Origin: Chenopodium formosanum
Taxonomy: Eukaryota > Streptophyta > Magnoliopsida > Caryophyllales > Amaranthaceae
NCBI GenBank assembly: GCA_024500155.1
Contig: CM044871.1
Span: 77,112,402 to 77,176,401, forward strand
Length of the DNA: 64,000 bases
Direction of reading: 5' to 3'
Numbering within the stretch: the first letter of the stretch is position 1; each line of letters starts with the position of its first letter. A program made the position numbers and the translations under genes. This document shows, one piece after another, positions 47,502 through 59,459 of this stretch. The notes beneath the pieces are model-generated. The model searched no databases and had not been told where the DNA came from. It saw nothing but the letters and a program-made list of their open reading frames with translations.

Positions 47502-49571
47502 TCACACAGTGTTTGGACTAACACTAGCATAGTACCCTAGTTCTATATTAGCACCCCTAGTTCTATCTCCAGTACTATGTGATTGCAGACTCACCTCAGA
47601 AGAAGACGTTGCAAATGAGTAAACAAAATCTTCATGTCTAGGTTCTCTACTTAAAACCCTCAACTCATCATCTGAATTAGGTGCTCTCAAAACCTCTGGC
47701 AATGCCATCTCTCCATCCAAGTACCTCACTACGACCCTCATACTCGGTCGAAATCGAGGATCGTCACACGAACACATCAATCCTAGCTTTAATACCATTA
47801 AAGCTTCTTCACAGTTAAATGTTCTGCTCAATTTAGCATCAATTACTTCCATTATTTTCCCTTCTTTCCACTTTGACCAGACCCAATCAACTAGTACTAG
47901 CTCCTCAGTTTTAAACCTTGGTTCTATAGGCCTTCTCCCGCATACTACTTCAAGTAAAAGTGCCCCAAACGCGAACACATCAGAACAAGTTGTTACATGA
48001 CCCGTTCGTGACAACTCCGGTGCTAGGTACCCCAATGTGCCTACGACCCTAGTCGTGCCTAGGTCCGCCCCATGGTCGTGCAATCGTGCTAGCCCAAAAT
48101 CACCAAGTCGACCATTAAAGTCACCATCAAGTAACACATTACTCGCCTTGATATCCCTATGAATAACAACTTTTTCCCACCCTTCATGTAAATACAATAG
48201 CCCTGAAGCAACACCCTTAATTATTCTAAACCTCTGTTCCCAACTAAGTAAAAAACCTTGTTGTTTTTGATCAAATAAGTACTTATCCAAGCTTCCATTA
48301 GGCATATAATCATACACAAGCAATAAGTCGCCTCTACGTCGACCCCAACCTAAAAGCTGGACTAAATTCCGGTGGCATAGGCGACCAATGCTTGCAATTT
48401 CAGCAACAAATTCAGGTAACCCCTGTCTCGATTCGTGGTTTATTCGCTTTACTGCAATCTGGGTATTGCATTTTTTAAGACTCCCCTTATACACCCTTCC
48501 AAATCCACCTCTCCCAAGTAGCTCCTTCTCTTTAAACCCTCTTGTTGCTTCCTTCAACTCGTGGTATCGAAACCGATGAGGCCCGACTGTTAGCTCCCAT
48601 TCTTCTATTATTTCACGGTCTCTAACTCTGATAATCACATAGATGACACATATAATAAAGAGAAAGATAAAAATCGATACTGAAATCGACAAAGAAATGG
48701 CCATAGTTTCCTTGTGTTTACTATTAGAGGTACTAGAATGGTGTGGGAGTGGAGGCATTGGAAGAGATTTGGCAGGACCACTCATATTAAAACTCCAACC
48801 AAGAACGTAATGTGAGCTTGCTAGTAAACCAGTTGCAGCAGCAAATCCAACATACATTTCTTCTTCCAAAATTTGAGTAAGATCATATTTGTATGAAATT
48901 AAAGGGAAACTTGGTTTTGTAGAAAAAGGTGAAATGGTCACATTAATAAGATGATTTGTAGCATCATAATCAATCCAAGCTTGAATGGTATGTCCATTTT
49001 TCATGGACACATTTTGTTTGGTAGAATTTTCCATGATATATGTAGCTGGAACAGAGAAGTTGGACACCAAGCCGTTAAGATCAATACCAACATGATTGTC
49101 ATTAATATCACCAAACTCGAAATCTTGAACCGTGTCGAATTCGACCGCAAAGATATGGTTGGTGATGTTTCCGATATCGGCTGCATTGAAAAGGCCGAGG
49201 TATTGACTAGGGAGGGCCTTAGTGAGGTTGTTTGAAGGGGAAACAATGAAGGCCATGCCATGACCTCCAAGGGTCTTGAATTCGGGTACAGTTCCTATTG
49301 TAAAGACAGATGAAAATGATAAAACGGAGTCGTTTTGAGTATTTTTGAACTTAATTGGAGTAGAGTAGAAGGCGTGCCCGATCATACGGCTTGTCGTGTT
49401 GGTTAGCTGTATGATACTATCATGTTTGACTAGTTTAGCTGCATCTTTTAAGATTATGGTGCTGCCTGCTTTGCTGAAATCTTCATATAAGAATTCTGTT
49501 TGTTGCGCGAATGCAGTTGAGATGATCAATAACAGGAAAAAAATACCCAAAAGATTGAAATTTTTGAACAT
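47502..49571 (-). CDS. L-type lectin-domain receptor kinase, 689 aa, intact
   Basis: Single-exon plasma-membrane receptor. Signal peptide at residues 1-22 (ends AFAQQ). Legume-lectin domain at about 26-262, with LTNTTSRMIGHAFY and LGGHGMAFIVSP. Short Ser/Pro/His linker, transmembrane helix at about 290-315, then basic RVRDRE. Kinase at about 347-620: glycine loop GRGGFG (353-358), Lys375, Glu391, HRDIKASN (His471-Asp473), DFGLA (Asp491), APE (517-519). All catalytic residues are present, so it should be active. The Ser-rich tail is typical. Closest by eye to clade IV of the Arabidopsis LecRK family. Family members sense extracellular signals, for example eATP for one clade or stress and pathogen cues; the ligand here is unknown. 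ATG 49571 gives a proper signal peptide. No introns is usual for the family. Confidence 0.95.
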   Translation of the reverse strand: MFKNFNLLGIFFLLLIISTAFAQQTEFLYEDFSKAGSTIILKDAAKLVKHDSIIQLTNTTSRMIGHAFYSTPIKFKNTQNDSVLSFSSVFTIGTVPEFKTLGGHGMAFIVSPSNNLTKALPSQYLGLFNAADIGNITNHIFAVEFDTVQDFEFGDINDNHVGIDLNGLVSNFSVPATYIMENSTKQNVSMKNGHTIQAWIDYDATNHLINVTISPFSTKPSFPLISYKYDLTQILEEEMYVGFAAATGLLASSHYVLGWSFNMSGPAKSLPMPPLPHHSSTSNSKHKETMAISLSISVSIFIFLFIICVIYVIIRVRDREIIEEWELTVGPHRFRYHELKEATRGFKEKELLGRGGFGRVYKGSLKKCNTQIAVKRINHESRQGLPEFVAEIASIGRLCHRNLVQLLGWGRRRGDLLLVYDYMPNGSLDKYLFDQKQQGFLLSWEQRFRIIKGVASGLLYLHEGWEKVVIHRDIKASNVLLDGDFNGRLGDFGLARLHDHGADLGTTRVVGTLGYLAPELSRTGHVTTCSDVFAFGALLLEVVCGRRPIEPRFKTEELVLVDWVWSKWKEGKIMEVIDAKLSRTFNCEEALMVLKLGLMCSCDDPRFRPSMRVVVRYLDGEMALPEVLRAPNSDDELRVLSREPRHEDFVYSFATSSSEVSLQSHSTGDRTRGANIELGYYASVSPNTV

Positions 49572-50070
49572 ATTTTCAAATGATATTTCACGTAATTAAG
49601 GTTTTAGTGGGGATAGAATGGATTAGGAGGACATTGTTGTCTAATAATAATATTGGTTAATTGAAGTGTTTCTTGCAAATACAAGTAAATGTGATTGAAA
49701 ATAAAGGATAGAAAGTTTTCAATTTGAGGGAGGGAGAAAAAAGATATGAGTGAATGATATAGGTGGCTAAAGTTGTCTGACAAGGCATACCAAAGTTGAA
49801 GTCTAAAATAGATAAGAAATAGTGGGGACTTGGTGCATTTTGATATTATTTAGGTCGGTATTACTAGTAGCATTATTGGTTTTGTACTTTTGTAAGTTCG
49901 ATCAGATGTTGGAATAATTGACTTTGGACTAGTGAGCTGTAATTTAGTCAAAATAATCTACTTTATGGGTTTGAAACTGGAGAATATAATAAGTCGACAC
50001 CCCTGAATAGAAGATATGGCATGGAAAAGGGCTAAAGGCATACCTCATTCAAAACTCAGTTTTCTTTATT
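49572..50070. other. Upstream region of the receptor kinase gene
   Basis: No gene. AT-rich sequence that should hold the promoter of the receptor kinase. I see no certain TATA box. Confidence 0.4.

Positions 50071-50113
<43 letters not shown>
50071..50113. repeat. Poly(T) run, about 43 bp
   Basis: Pure T, like the run at 40160. No element body was recognised beside it. Confidence 0.85.
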
Positions 50114-50640
50114 CCCTTGTAGAAAGTATTGGCTGCTTCATTTGTTTTATTTTTATTTACTCCTTATATTTTATGGAAAAAATTAATTTTAATAATCCCA
50201 ACTATTTGGGCCTACATTATGTTAGAATCCCAATACAACTCAAATAGCACAATTACTCCTCCATTATCTAACTCATCACTCTTAATCACCATGAAGTACA
50301 GATTTACCCTTAATCTGTCCAAAAAATTACAAATTGTAAGGTTTTACGATGATCTAATCATCAAGCGGAAACTAAAACCCGCCTTGGACCCATGTAATAA
50401 TTCATACGATTAACACATGAAACACGTATAAGGTTACATGTATACCTTTGAAGCGTGCTTGACCTCGAACCCAAGCCAAGAATCCCAAATGTGGCCCCTC
50501 TAACGAAGTCTACTCGCACGACCAACCTTAGTCGTTACAAGCTAGCGTAGAGCGTGTTACGATATGATTTGAGATTTAGCCTCTTGGTTTCCTCACGATT
50601 AGACGGAGATCCCTAGAATCCAATTTTCTTGAAACTAGGG
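50114..50640. other. Intergenic, nothing recognised
   Basis: No gene seen. It has a stretch of balanced composition (50440-50640) unlike its AT-rich surroundings that may be old transposon DNA. Confidence 0.4.
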
Positions 50641-50672
50641 TGGCTAACGCGCGTGATGCGCGCCATACCTAG
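50641..50672 (+). mobile_element. Possible Helitron 3' end
   Basis: A hairpin-forming GCGCGTGATGCGCGC is followed by CATAC and CTAG (50669-50672) and then T, as at Helitron 3' ends. No TC start was identified upstream. Confidence 0.35.
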
Positions 50673-51618
50673 TCTTGTTCGGAATTTTTTTTTGTTTTTG
50701 GTTACATAAATAACATAATATATGTAAACAAAATTTTTGTAGAGGCAAAAATGTCTGCATTAGAAGCAAAACTGTCCGCATATTTTTCTAAATATTTTTT
50801 TTATAGAAACAATTAACATTAATAAAAGCCAAATTAAAAAAAAAAAAAAAACAATTAACATTAATGGAGGCAAAATAAAAACTTGTACATATTAATAAGG
50901 GTAAACATGTAAATGCACATTTTGAAGGATATAATTAGCATAACTTATGCATATTTGCATGATATTTTATTATATCTATTATTTGCATTGTAATAATGAT
51001 ATACTTTGTAAAATATGGAGAATGTAAAAAAATGGAGAGTCTAAAAAATGCTTTAAACATTGAAATAAACACAGTCAATTAATCAATTTTGGATTTCATT
51101 TTGATTTTTTTTTTTCTGGATTTCATTTTGATGTTTTTTTTTTCCGATTTCTGGTTTATTATTTTTTATTCTGAGTTTCAATTCGATTGTCATACATTTG
51201 AATTTCTGGTTTGTTTTTTTTTTTTCTGGGTTTGAATTCCTGCTTTATTTTTCTGGGTTTGAATTTTTTGGATTGAATTTCTGGTTTTTTTTTTTTTCGA
51301 AGCTTATTTATATTAATTTTTTTTTTTGTTTTGTTTTAATTGGTGCAGGTACATCAATTTAGATCTTAAATTGAAGAATCAAGATTCAAGAATATTGATT
51401 TAGATGTGTAGGGTTTTATTTATTTATTTATTTACGAGTATATTGTAATTTTTTTTATTTATAATGTAAATTTTATTTATTTATTTATATGTTGTAATTG
51501 ATTGTAATTTTTTTTGATTATATATTGTAAAATTTGGATTATATTGATTGAAATTCGTCAGATTTAATTGTGATGTTCTTAAATTTTTTTTTTGATTTAA
51601 TTGTTAAGTGAAAAATGA

Positions 51619-51671
<53 letters not shown>

Positions 51672-51714
51672 GCAAACATGGTGATGTTGCTAACTATACT
51701 TTCTTCATTCTTAA
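50673..51714. other. T-rich DNA, no gene
   Basis: Low-complexity T-rich stretch with repeated TGGATTTCATTTTGAT and TCTGGTTT words (51080-51290). An (AT)n microsatellite lies at 51621-51669. Confidence 0.5.
51621..51669. repeat. (AT)n microsatellite
   Basis: About 24 AT units. Confidence 0.95.
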
Positions 51715-51897
51715 TGGAAAAAAAAAATTTTGGGCCATTTTTGGCACCGGTTAACCGGTGCCAAAAACCATTTTTGCCACCGGTTTGAACCGGTGGCTTT
51801 TCATGCTCGTAATTGACACCCCCACATTGGCACCGGTTCAAAACCGGTGGCATTGAGGGGTTTTGAACCGGTGCCAATTACGTTTTTTCACGCAGTG
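51715..51897. mobile_element. Right end of a CACTA-type element
   Basis: Repeated inverted words GGCACCGGTT and AACCGGTGCC (51745-51880), then a terminus CACGCAGTG whose complement is CACTGCGTG. Subterminal arrays plus a CACT end fit the CACTA superfamily. No matching left end was identified. Confidence 0.55.
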
Positions 51898-52254
51898 ATT
51901 AAATAGCACAAACAAATAGTCAAGCGCCAATTGTCGTCTTACAAGAGTGGGTAGGTGGGAGGACCACCTACACCACCCTGAGAATAAAGCAAAAGGGTTG
52001 TTCGCCCTTTCTCTGTCAACTGAGCAGCTCAGGCCCGTTCTTAGCTTTTTGGTGGCCTATGAAAGGAATGACAAATTGGGGCCCTGATTATCGAGTATGT
52101 AAAATAAAATTTGATTTTTTTTTTTACTATGCTTTGAAATGATCAAAGTATAAAATACCAAATTACAATGAAACTATACACTTAAAATCAAGTAACAACC
52201 CATCAAAAAAAATAACAAAATCATCATATCATACGGAGTACAAAACATTGTCAC
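51898..52254. other. Intergenic, nothing recognised
   Basis: No gene. Mixed-composition sequence, possibly transposon-derived. Confidence 0.35.
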
Positions 52255-52532
52255 TACAAAAAAAAATGAATATAGGCAAAGCACAAAATTGCAACAATAA
52301 GTCAAATGTTGCGTTTAGTAATAAAAGGCAACAATACTTGTTTGATACCTTGATCTTAAACAATCTATACTACTTTACAATGCAACGTTTAAAAGTGTTG
52401 CTCTAGAATATGTAAGACAACAGTATATAAAATGTTTCCCTGTTTTTAAACATAAGACAACATTTATTTCAAATGTGCCCATAAAGATAACAACAATTAA
52501 TTTATTTATGCACTAATCTTAACGGAGAAAGT
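52255..52532. mobile_element. Left end of another CACTA-like element, truncated
   Basis: Starts CACTACAAAAAAAAA and has repeated GGCAACA and TGCAACG-type words in both orientations. It breaks off where LTR sequence of family 2 begins (about 52533). Confidence 0.4.
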
Positions 52533-52645
52533 ATGAGGTATTAATATTCAACTAATTTAGCCTAATTTTAGTTTGGAACAAATTGAATCTTTGTTTGCAT
52601 GCCTTTGAGATCGCAGGAATACTTTTCGTAATAAGAATCGAGTAG

Positions 52646-54800
52646 TGTAGACACCCAAATGATGAATACCTTTCATGTCATTTGATTATCGAACAAAGCA
52701 AAAGTGTGAAAAGTCTAGTGATGAGGATGTTTTTATTAAAATATCTCTTCTTTCTGTTTTTGAAAATATTTCTTTTCTTACCTTATTTATGAAAAATGTG
52801 CATTCCATTTTATTTTGGTCCATGATAAGGGTCCAATAATAGTTTATTTGGATGGGGGTTGAAAAGACCTTTCCAACGATATATTATAAGCCCAATTCCA
52901 ATGAATAATGAGGAAGTTATGGCCAAAATACTAAACTCGGCCCGGTTTGGTTTTTATATGCGGCCCAATGATCTAGAGGAGGGCCTATTATTAATTATCG
53001 TTCCTAAAGCTATTAGGATTGATTATAGTCTTCTAGAATACTCTAGAAGGTTCTTTTGAATCCTAATGGAGTTAGGATTGATAATTATGTTTCAAAGAGT
53101 TTGAAATTGAATAAAACTACTCCTTTTTAGAATCCTTGTTTTGTACAAAGTGGAATATATTCAGATTTTATTTTCGTGCCTCATAATCTTTATCCAAATT
53201 TTATATGGTTGGATATATCTTGAAATTATCTTTCTAATGATATATTATAATATTAAATCCGAGCTATAACAAAAAAGATATGAATGAGATATGAAACTCT
53301 ATCCAAAACTAACACCCTTCCACTAATTTGGCCATATCTTTTTATCTACAAAATATTTTAATCTGATTTTAATTGGGTTGGAAAGTAGACTTCAAGATCT
53401 TTCCAAAGACATATTATATGCCTTATTTGGACTTCTGGATAAAAATATATGATAAAAACAAAAACGTGTGAAACTGATTATTAGCGCCTGACGACAAGCA
53501 TTAGCGCCTGGCGCTAATAACCTGCGTCTGACGCTAATCGTTTTTTATTCTCGTTGAAACTCTGATTCGTTTTTTTATTCATCCAACTGATTTTCTCTAT
53601 AAATAGCCTCTTAAAACCTCTGTTTTCAATCATCAATTCTCATCAAATATCATCAACTCTCTTATTCTCTCTCTAGCTTTTAAGAATTCTTCTCTGTCTA
53701 GCTTTCTCTACAAAATTCCGCATTCACAAGATCTAGACACACCTATCCAAGTTCGAAGTTGCATTCGCCCTAGACGTGAAAGGTTTAATTTCTGAGGGTT
53801 TGGTCCCAAATTTCTCTTTCAATTATTTAATTTAATTGTTTGATTATTATTTTCCTTGAAATTACTAACGTGTGTATTTTGTTATTAAAAAGAGGTACGA
53901 GGCATCCAAGTAAGTGCTTTAATTGATTGATTGATATTATGATATAAAAATCATGCTAGGTTGTTATTATGATTCCTAGTGTCATGTTAGGGCGTTTTGA
54001 TCTTCCTAGTATCATGTTTAGGGTAATAACTATAATTTCAAATATCAAATATGACAATTATGATTATTATGATGCTTCCTATCTCTTCCTAATATTTTTG
54101 TTAGTATCATGTTAGGGTTAAAGCTTTGATCTTTGATGTTTAGTGACATGCTAGGGTTTGTTATAAATCTTGTTAGTATCATGCCTAGGATCTTGCTATT
54201 ATTATTATGCTTTAACATGATTATAGTTTTGATGATGGTTATTATTTTAATTATTATGATTATGATTATTATTATGTTGCTTGATATATATTTTGTTATT
54301 TCTAGATCACGCCTTTTATGCATGTTTAAAGGGAATTGATACTTGTAATCACACTTAATAAGATAATTAATAATCTTGTTTAGGGTTAATGTGATTATAA
54401 TTCAAGTGATCGCCAATAATAGTTTTATTTGTGCATTAATATTCAACCAACATAGATAAACAGGTTTAGGGTAAACCTATTGACTGCATGTTAGTCAGAA
54501 AGCGCACATGAATACGATCAGAATAAAGTAGAGACCTATTATTAGGGCAGGTTCAGTCTCTTTTAGTTTGGATTTGTACCTTCATCCCCGGACTACCAGT
54601 CATGGTTCCAGACCTATTGGAGTTAACGATCTCCTAGATCGTTAAGGGTTGTAACCTTCACCTCGTGAACGGTTTACAAGTTCCTAAAACTTGTTGGCGG
54701 CTCTTTTTCTCTATCTTCTTTCCCTTTGGACGCCACCGTACTTTAGTGTATGATCACAGTGGGGTTCAAGCTAGGGGTAATGTTTAAAATATTCCCTACA
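52646..54800 (+). mobile_element. Solo LTR of family 1, 2155 bp, with target duplication
   Basis: Starts TGTAGACACC and ends CCCTACA. AGTAG stands on both sides (52641-52645 and 54801-54805), a 5-bp target duplication. No primer site or polypurine tract adjoins it, so it is a solo LTR left by recombination between two LTRs of one insertion. The cluster before its TATA box reads GCGCCTGGCGC rather than GGCGCC (53484-53545). Confidence 0.92.
53596..53605 (+). promoter_or_regulatory. LTR TATA box in the solo LTR
   Basis: CTATAAATA, about 50 bp after the palindromic cluster, as in the other LTRs. Confidence 0.6.
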
Positions 54801-55131
54801 AGTAGAGGCCAATACGGGCGAATGTGACTCCATGACTCACTTCGTACCATCAACCCTGATCCTCCTTTCGTGGTTCCGAACCATATGGAGTCATGGATTA
54901 TGAATGGGGTGTACGTAACCATCACAGGTCAATCGTTGTTGCCTTTCGTTGTCCCTTTTTTGTGGTTGCCTTAAATAATCCGTGAACGGTTTACAAGTTC
55001 CTAAAAAAATTGTTGGCGGCTCCCTACTTTGCTTATCCATAATCATATTATGTCAATTCCCACTTCCTATGGGTGCCAAGTATATTCACAACATGCTTAA
55101 CATAGGCGCACTTCAAACAACGCCTACAATT

Positions 55132-55149
55132 TGGCGACTCCACTGGGGA
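55132..55149 (+). other. Primer binding site of family 2 (tRNA-Arg)
   Basis: TGGCGACTCCACTGGGGA, three bases after the LTR end. Same primer as family 1. Confidence 0.8.
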
Positions 55150-56591
55150 GGATTCTTGGTTATTTATCGATTTGAGTGATCGGTATTTAATTAAGATGAG
55201 TGGATGAGACTTGAAAGATTCTTGAAAAGTATTCTTGTGATTAATTTGGCATTTTTGCATATGCATAGACGTTTTAACGTCGTATCTCAGGCATGTCTCG
55301 TAGGAAAAATTGGATAACCTGGTCGTGAGCGAAAAAAACAGAGGCACCAGTCGGATTTCCTGACTGCCGAGCTTGCCGTGTCACGGCGCTAGGCACCGTC
55401 ATGCGATGTTTGGCACTGTGACACGGTATATTCTGTCGTGTTGCGCTAGTCCTGAAATCCTTCCAGTGGCTTTATTTCTCTTCTCACAATCAGCTTCCTT
55501 CGATTTTTCTGAAAAAACGTGTGTGTTCTACATACTTCATTGCCCCAGGGGAATTTAAGATCTATCAACCCAAAAACGCTCATGGCAATAAGGGTTCATT
55601 CGTGTTTTTTAAATCCACCCAAATCATGGAGTCGAGTTCGATTTCATCACGAACTCGCGGAGCCGCCCGTTAGCATACACCCTGAAGCTAAGGGAGGTTG
55701 CCTTGCTAACGCGTCCAAACTCTTAACCATGGTACCCTTTTGACACCAAATAAAACCTGACCATAGATGAACATAGAACTGGACCTTAGGTTGCGAACTA
55801 TTCTTTGCATCATTGTGCCTACGTGTCCTATGTGTGTATATTTGATCGATTTGATCCTAACCTTAACGATCTTTCTTTGTCTATGGTGGATTATTTTATG
55901 ACTAACAATTGCCAATTTACCGTACTCATTTAGTAATTAGCACAAACTCTAAAATTGACAAAAAAATTGGTAAAATCACATATAAACTTGGAACTGATTA
56001 CCGTGCCACGACAACAAATGTACCGTGTCACGACGTCCTGTACCGCGCCACGGTTCAGGTTTGCCGTGACACGACAGTTGCGGCGCGACACGGTGCCCAA
56101 GTCTAAGTCTAGTCATCCCCTAAATTGGTCTTCCGTGCTAATTTGGCCCGCGTGTCAGTCATTTTGGTTACTGTTCACATGTCTAGCCATACGATCATAC
56201 CACGAGTCTTATAACATCACTTAATCACTCACAAGTCATGTATAGTCCACACACTTTCTTTATGTTCCAACTCGAGTCGTGCACCAGGTCGTTTATGATC
56301 GTATACTAGGTTCATGCACCCTTTTTTTCGTCATAATAAAAAAAATGAATGGAGTTTTTCTCGCTTGTTTTCAAATGTGTATTTTTCCCTTCCTTTCCTA
56401 TCTTGAGAAATGAGTCAAACAATTAAGTAAATTGTTTTATTTCACAGTACTTGGTCAAGGAGCATTACTTATCACCTTTCCTAAATGAATGGGTAGATTA
56501 ATACAATTTGAGTCATTACCGCAACAATCTCTTAAATCAAAGAGGCGTTCAAAGAGAACTTCGCCATCTCCACTTTACTTATCACCTTTTA

Positions 56592-59459
56592 ATGGCTACT
56601 AAAGAATATATTGAGAACGCCAACAAATCCATCGAGGCGCTATCTGCAATGATGCAAACCCTTACCACTAGGGTCACTACCATGGAACAAAACAAGGTCA
56701 CTATTTCTACCTTTGACAAATTGAAGGAACAAATGAGTAAGATTTCTGAAGATTTCCCTTAAGTGGAACAGCCTCCCACTCCTTTGGATGTGAAAGACAT
56801 GCTCCCTAAAAAGTTCTCCACTACTGATATTCCAAAGTTTAAGCCTACTTACAACCCAATATTCCATTTGAAGGTGTTCTCTACAACCATGGCTCTTAAG
56901 GGATTGGACGTAACACTCTTCCCTACGGTGTTCCCTCTCTCCTTATATCATGCTTGCCAACAATGGTTTTATTCCCTAGATGCTAAGCGTACTGCAACTT
57001 GGCAAGATGTCACCGACAGTTTCATGAATCATTACAAGTGTAACATTCAAACTAAAACTTCTGAACATGAACTCTCCATTCTCAAACAGAAAGAGAATGA
57101 AGGCTTTACCGCCTATCTGAACAGGTGGAGGGAAACGACTTCACTCTTGGTAGATCCTCCCAAAGAAAGAAAGATGATTCGTCTCTTTATTCAAAATCTG
57201 ACTCACAAATAGAGGGAACATCAATTTCTTCCACTAAACACTTTTGAAGCTGTATACGACATCGGCATCAATATCGAGGATGAGCTAATAAAGACTGCTG
57301 GTAGTAACAATAATAACACTTGGAAAAACAAGAAGAACAGCCATCCTTCTTCTTCGTGTTCTAAGCACAAAAATACTACCAACTAGGGGTGTACATATTT
57401 TAACCGGACTGGAAACCGGATCTGAACCAGACCGGACCCGGACCGGAACATTCAGGTCAGGTCCCGGTCCTTAAAAATGGTCTATTCCGGTTTTCGGTCT
57501 GGTCCGAGTTTAACCCGGAATTTTCCGGTCAAGACCGAAAACCCGGTTTTTATTTTAAATATTTTGGGTATAATCAAGAAACAATTCATTCTCACTCTCA
57601 AGTCTCACCAACGTTCAGTTCAATTCTCTCACCTAAAAAACCCTAAGTGCGATTCTCCCTCACCGGCGGCGATTCTCTCTCACCGGAATTAAATCTCTCT
57701 CTGCGACTCCTCATTCATGGTTAGTGTTTTTTTTCTCAATTATTGATGAATATTTACTTGGTTGATGTTTACATGTTGATTTTTTGAATTGTATTACATT
57801 TTTTGAGAGCATTTGTATGGGTTTTAGGGTTTCTTTGAATATGTGGGTTTATGATTTTTCAATAGCTTTGATTATGGGTTTTTGTTTTTTCAATGCCCAC
57901 CACTTGTTCGATAAAATTACATCATTTGCTACTAAGCTTTGAAATAATTTGGTAGTTAGTAATTGTGAAGTTATTTGTTGATTTGACTCTGATTTCAATC
58001 TGGGTTTTGGTTATTCTGTTGTTTTAAGCACAAAGTTGGGTTTGATAATGCCTTTAGTTTTTGTAGTTTGAACTCTGAAGGACATCTATAGCTCTATAAA
58101 TGTAAGGAAGTATTACAAAAGCTCTCTAATAATAATCGGTAGATCAAGAAGTTTAACTTTGATCAATGAGGCTATAAAAATTGTCAATCATTTTGCCTCC
58201 TGTCTTGTGGTCATGAAATTCATAACTGTTATTTATTTATTTTCAATAAAGATAACAGAGTGTAATTTGTGTTCTACTTTGGGATAATTAATAAAATCAT
58301 AGACTTTGAGTTGACTGAAGATAAATCAAAGTAAAATGCGAACTTTGTATGGCATAAAACATAATGCTAGCTAGTAGGAAGTATCTCAAGTAAGCTCATT
58401 CGTAATCACCGTGTGTGTAACGTATGTTTAGATTTCTTGTATTTTTTCCCTGTAACAAAAAATAATCAAGGTAAGGTGTGGGAGAGGGAACTCCTTGAGC
58501 CCCTGTAGCATCAGAAACTCTGATAACTATGCAGAAGCATATCCAATTGATGATGCAATAGATTAAAGTGTAAATTCCCAGTCTATTTCTCATTGCTACA
58601 ATTAGTATCCCAAGTCCTAACTAATTAGTAGACTCGTTGTGTGATTCGTTTGAAGCGTGTGATTGAAGGGAGATAAGGGATCAAGATCAAGCATACAATC
58701 TAATATAATCTAGTTTGGACTTTAAGTAACTTTATTTGAGGGGAGGACTTTTATGTAACTTGTTAAATATGTTTTATACTCTGCGTTGATGTATATAATA
58801 AGTAGGTAACTATGTTTTGGACTTAAAAAAAAAGGTCAATAGTTTGTCCAAAAGAAGGCCCATAAACAGGTCGTGAAACAGGTCCAGAAACAAGTTCAAA
58901 ACAGGTCTAGAAACATGTTTAAAACAGGTCTAAAATAGGCCTTTATAAAGGAAAAAGGTAAACCGGTCCAAACAGGTCCAGACCTAGACCGGACCTGATT
59001 TTTCAGGTCTGGACCGGACCTGGACCGCCAGGTACAGGTACAGTATCGGTCCACGTAAACTGGTACAAGCCGGTCCGGGTTTGATCCGGTTTAGGTCTGT
59101 TCCGATCCAAATCTAGACCGGTGTTCACCCCTACTGCCAACAATATTAGCCAAGTTGATCTTAATAAAGTGTTAGTTCTTGATGCTCCATTGCCCAAGAA
59201 AAGGAGAACTTTTAGTCCTTTAGGAATGACTTATGATGCGGCCTTTGATCGCCTTTACGGTCAAGGCTTGATCACACCTATTGGGCCATTTCCAAAGCCA
59301 AAACCTAAAGAAAGGAGCGCCAAATGGAATCCCAATGCCCATTGCAAGTACCATCAAGGAAGGGGTCATTCTACCAAGCAATGTTGGAATTTGAAGGACT
59401 TCATTTAAGACTTGGGAGATGTAAACAAACTTCCCGTCCCTCCAGGTGGTAAGAAGTGA
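56592..59459 (+). pseudogene. gag: gag of family 2, split by a hAT element, three stops
   Basis: When 57384-59141 (hAT plus one target copy) is left out of the reading, the frame is continuous from ATG 56592 to TGA 59457, 369 codons. In-frame stops are at 56760 (TAA), 57210 (TAG) and 59406 (TAA). Order: a helical N-terminus (EALSAMMQTLTTRVTTME), a capsid-like core (FHLKVFSTTMALKG, CQQWFYSL, KENEGFTAYLNRWRET), a basic Ser-rich linker, one (S)PLGMTYDAAFDRLY module and a knuckle HCKYHQGRGHSTKQCWNLK. Clearly homologous to the family 1 gag, yet well diverged. The insert lies in the linker and came after or together with loss of function. Confidence 0.85.
57384..59133. mobile_element. hAT element inside gag, 1750 bp
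   Basis: The left end is TAGGGGTGTAC; the complement of the right end is TAGGGGTGAAC. An 8-bp target duplication with one mismatch, CTACCAAC (57376-57383) and CTGCCAAC (59134-59141). Both ends have many CCGGACC/GGTCCGG words (subterminal array). 57560-57720 resembles a 5' untranslated exon, but no transposase frame follows. Confidence 0.9.

Larger units (their letters stand above)
52533..55128 (+). mobile_element. 5' LTR of the family 2 element, truncated and split by a solo LTR
   Basis: 52533-52645 matches the LTR at 63945-64000 and its expected continuation. 54806-55128 is the LTR end, finishing GCCTACA, followed by the primer site. The first part of this LTR is missing. The solo LTR of family 1 sits between the two pieces. 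Confidence 0.75.

Noticed and set aside
48388..49599. Plus-strand frames over the receptor kinase
   Set aside because: Shadows of the intact kinase gene on the minus strand.
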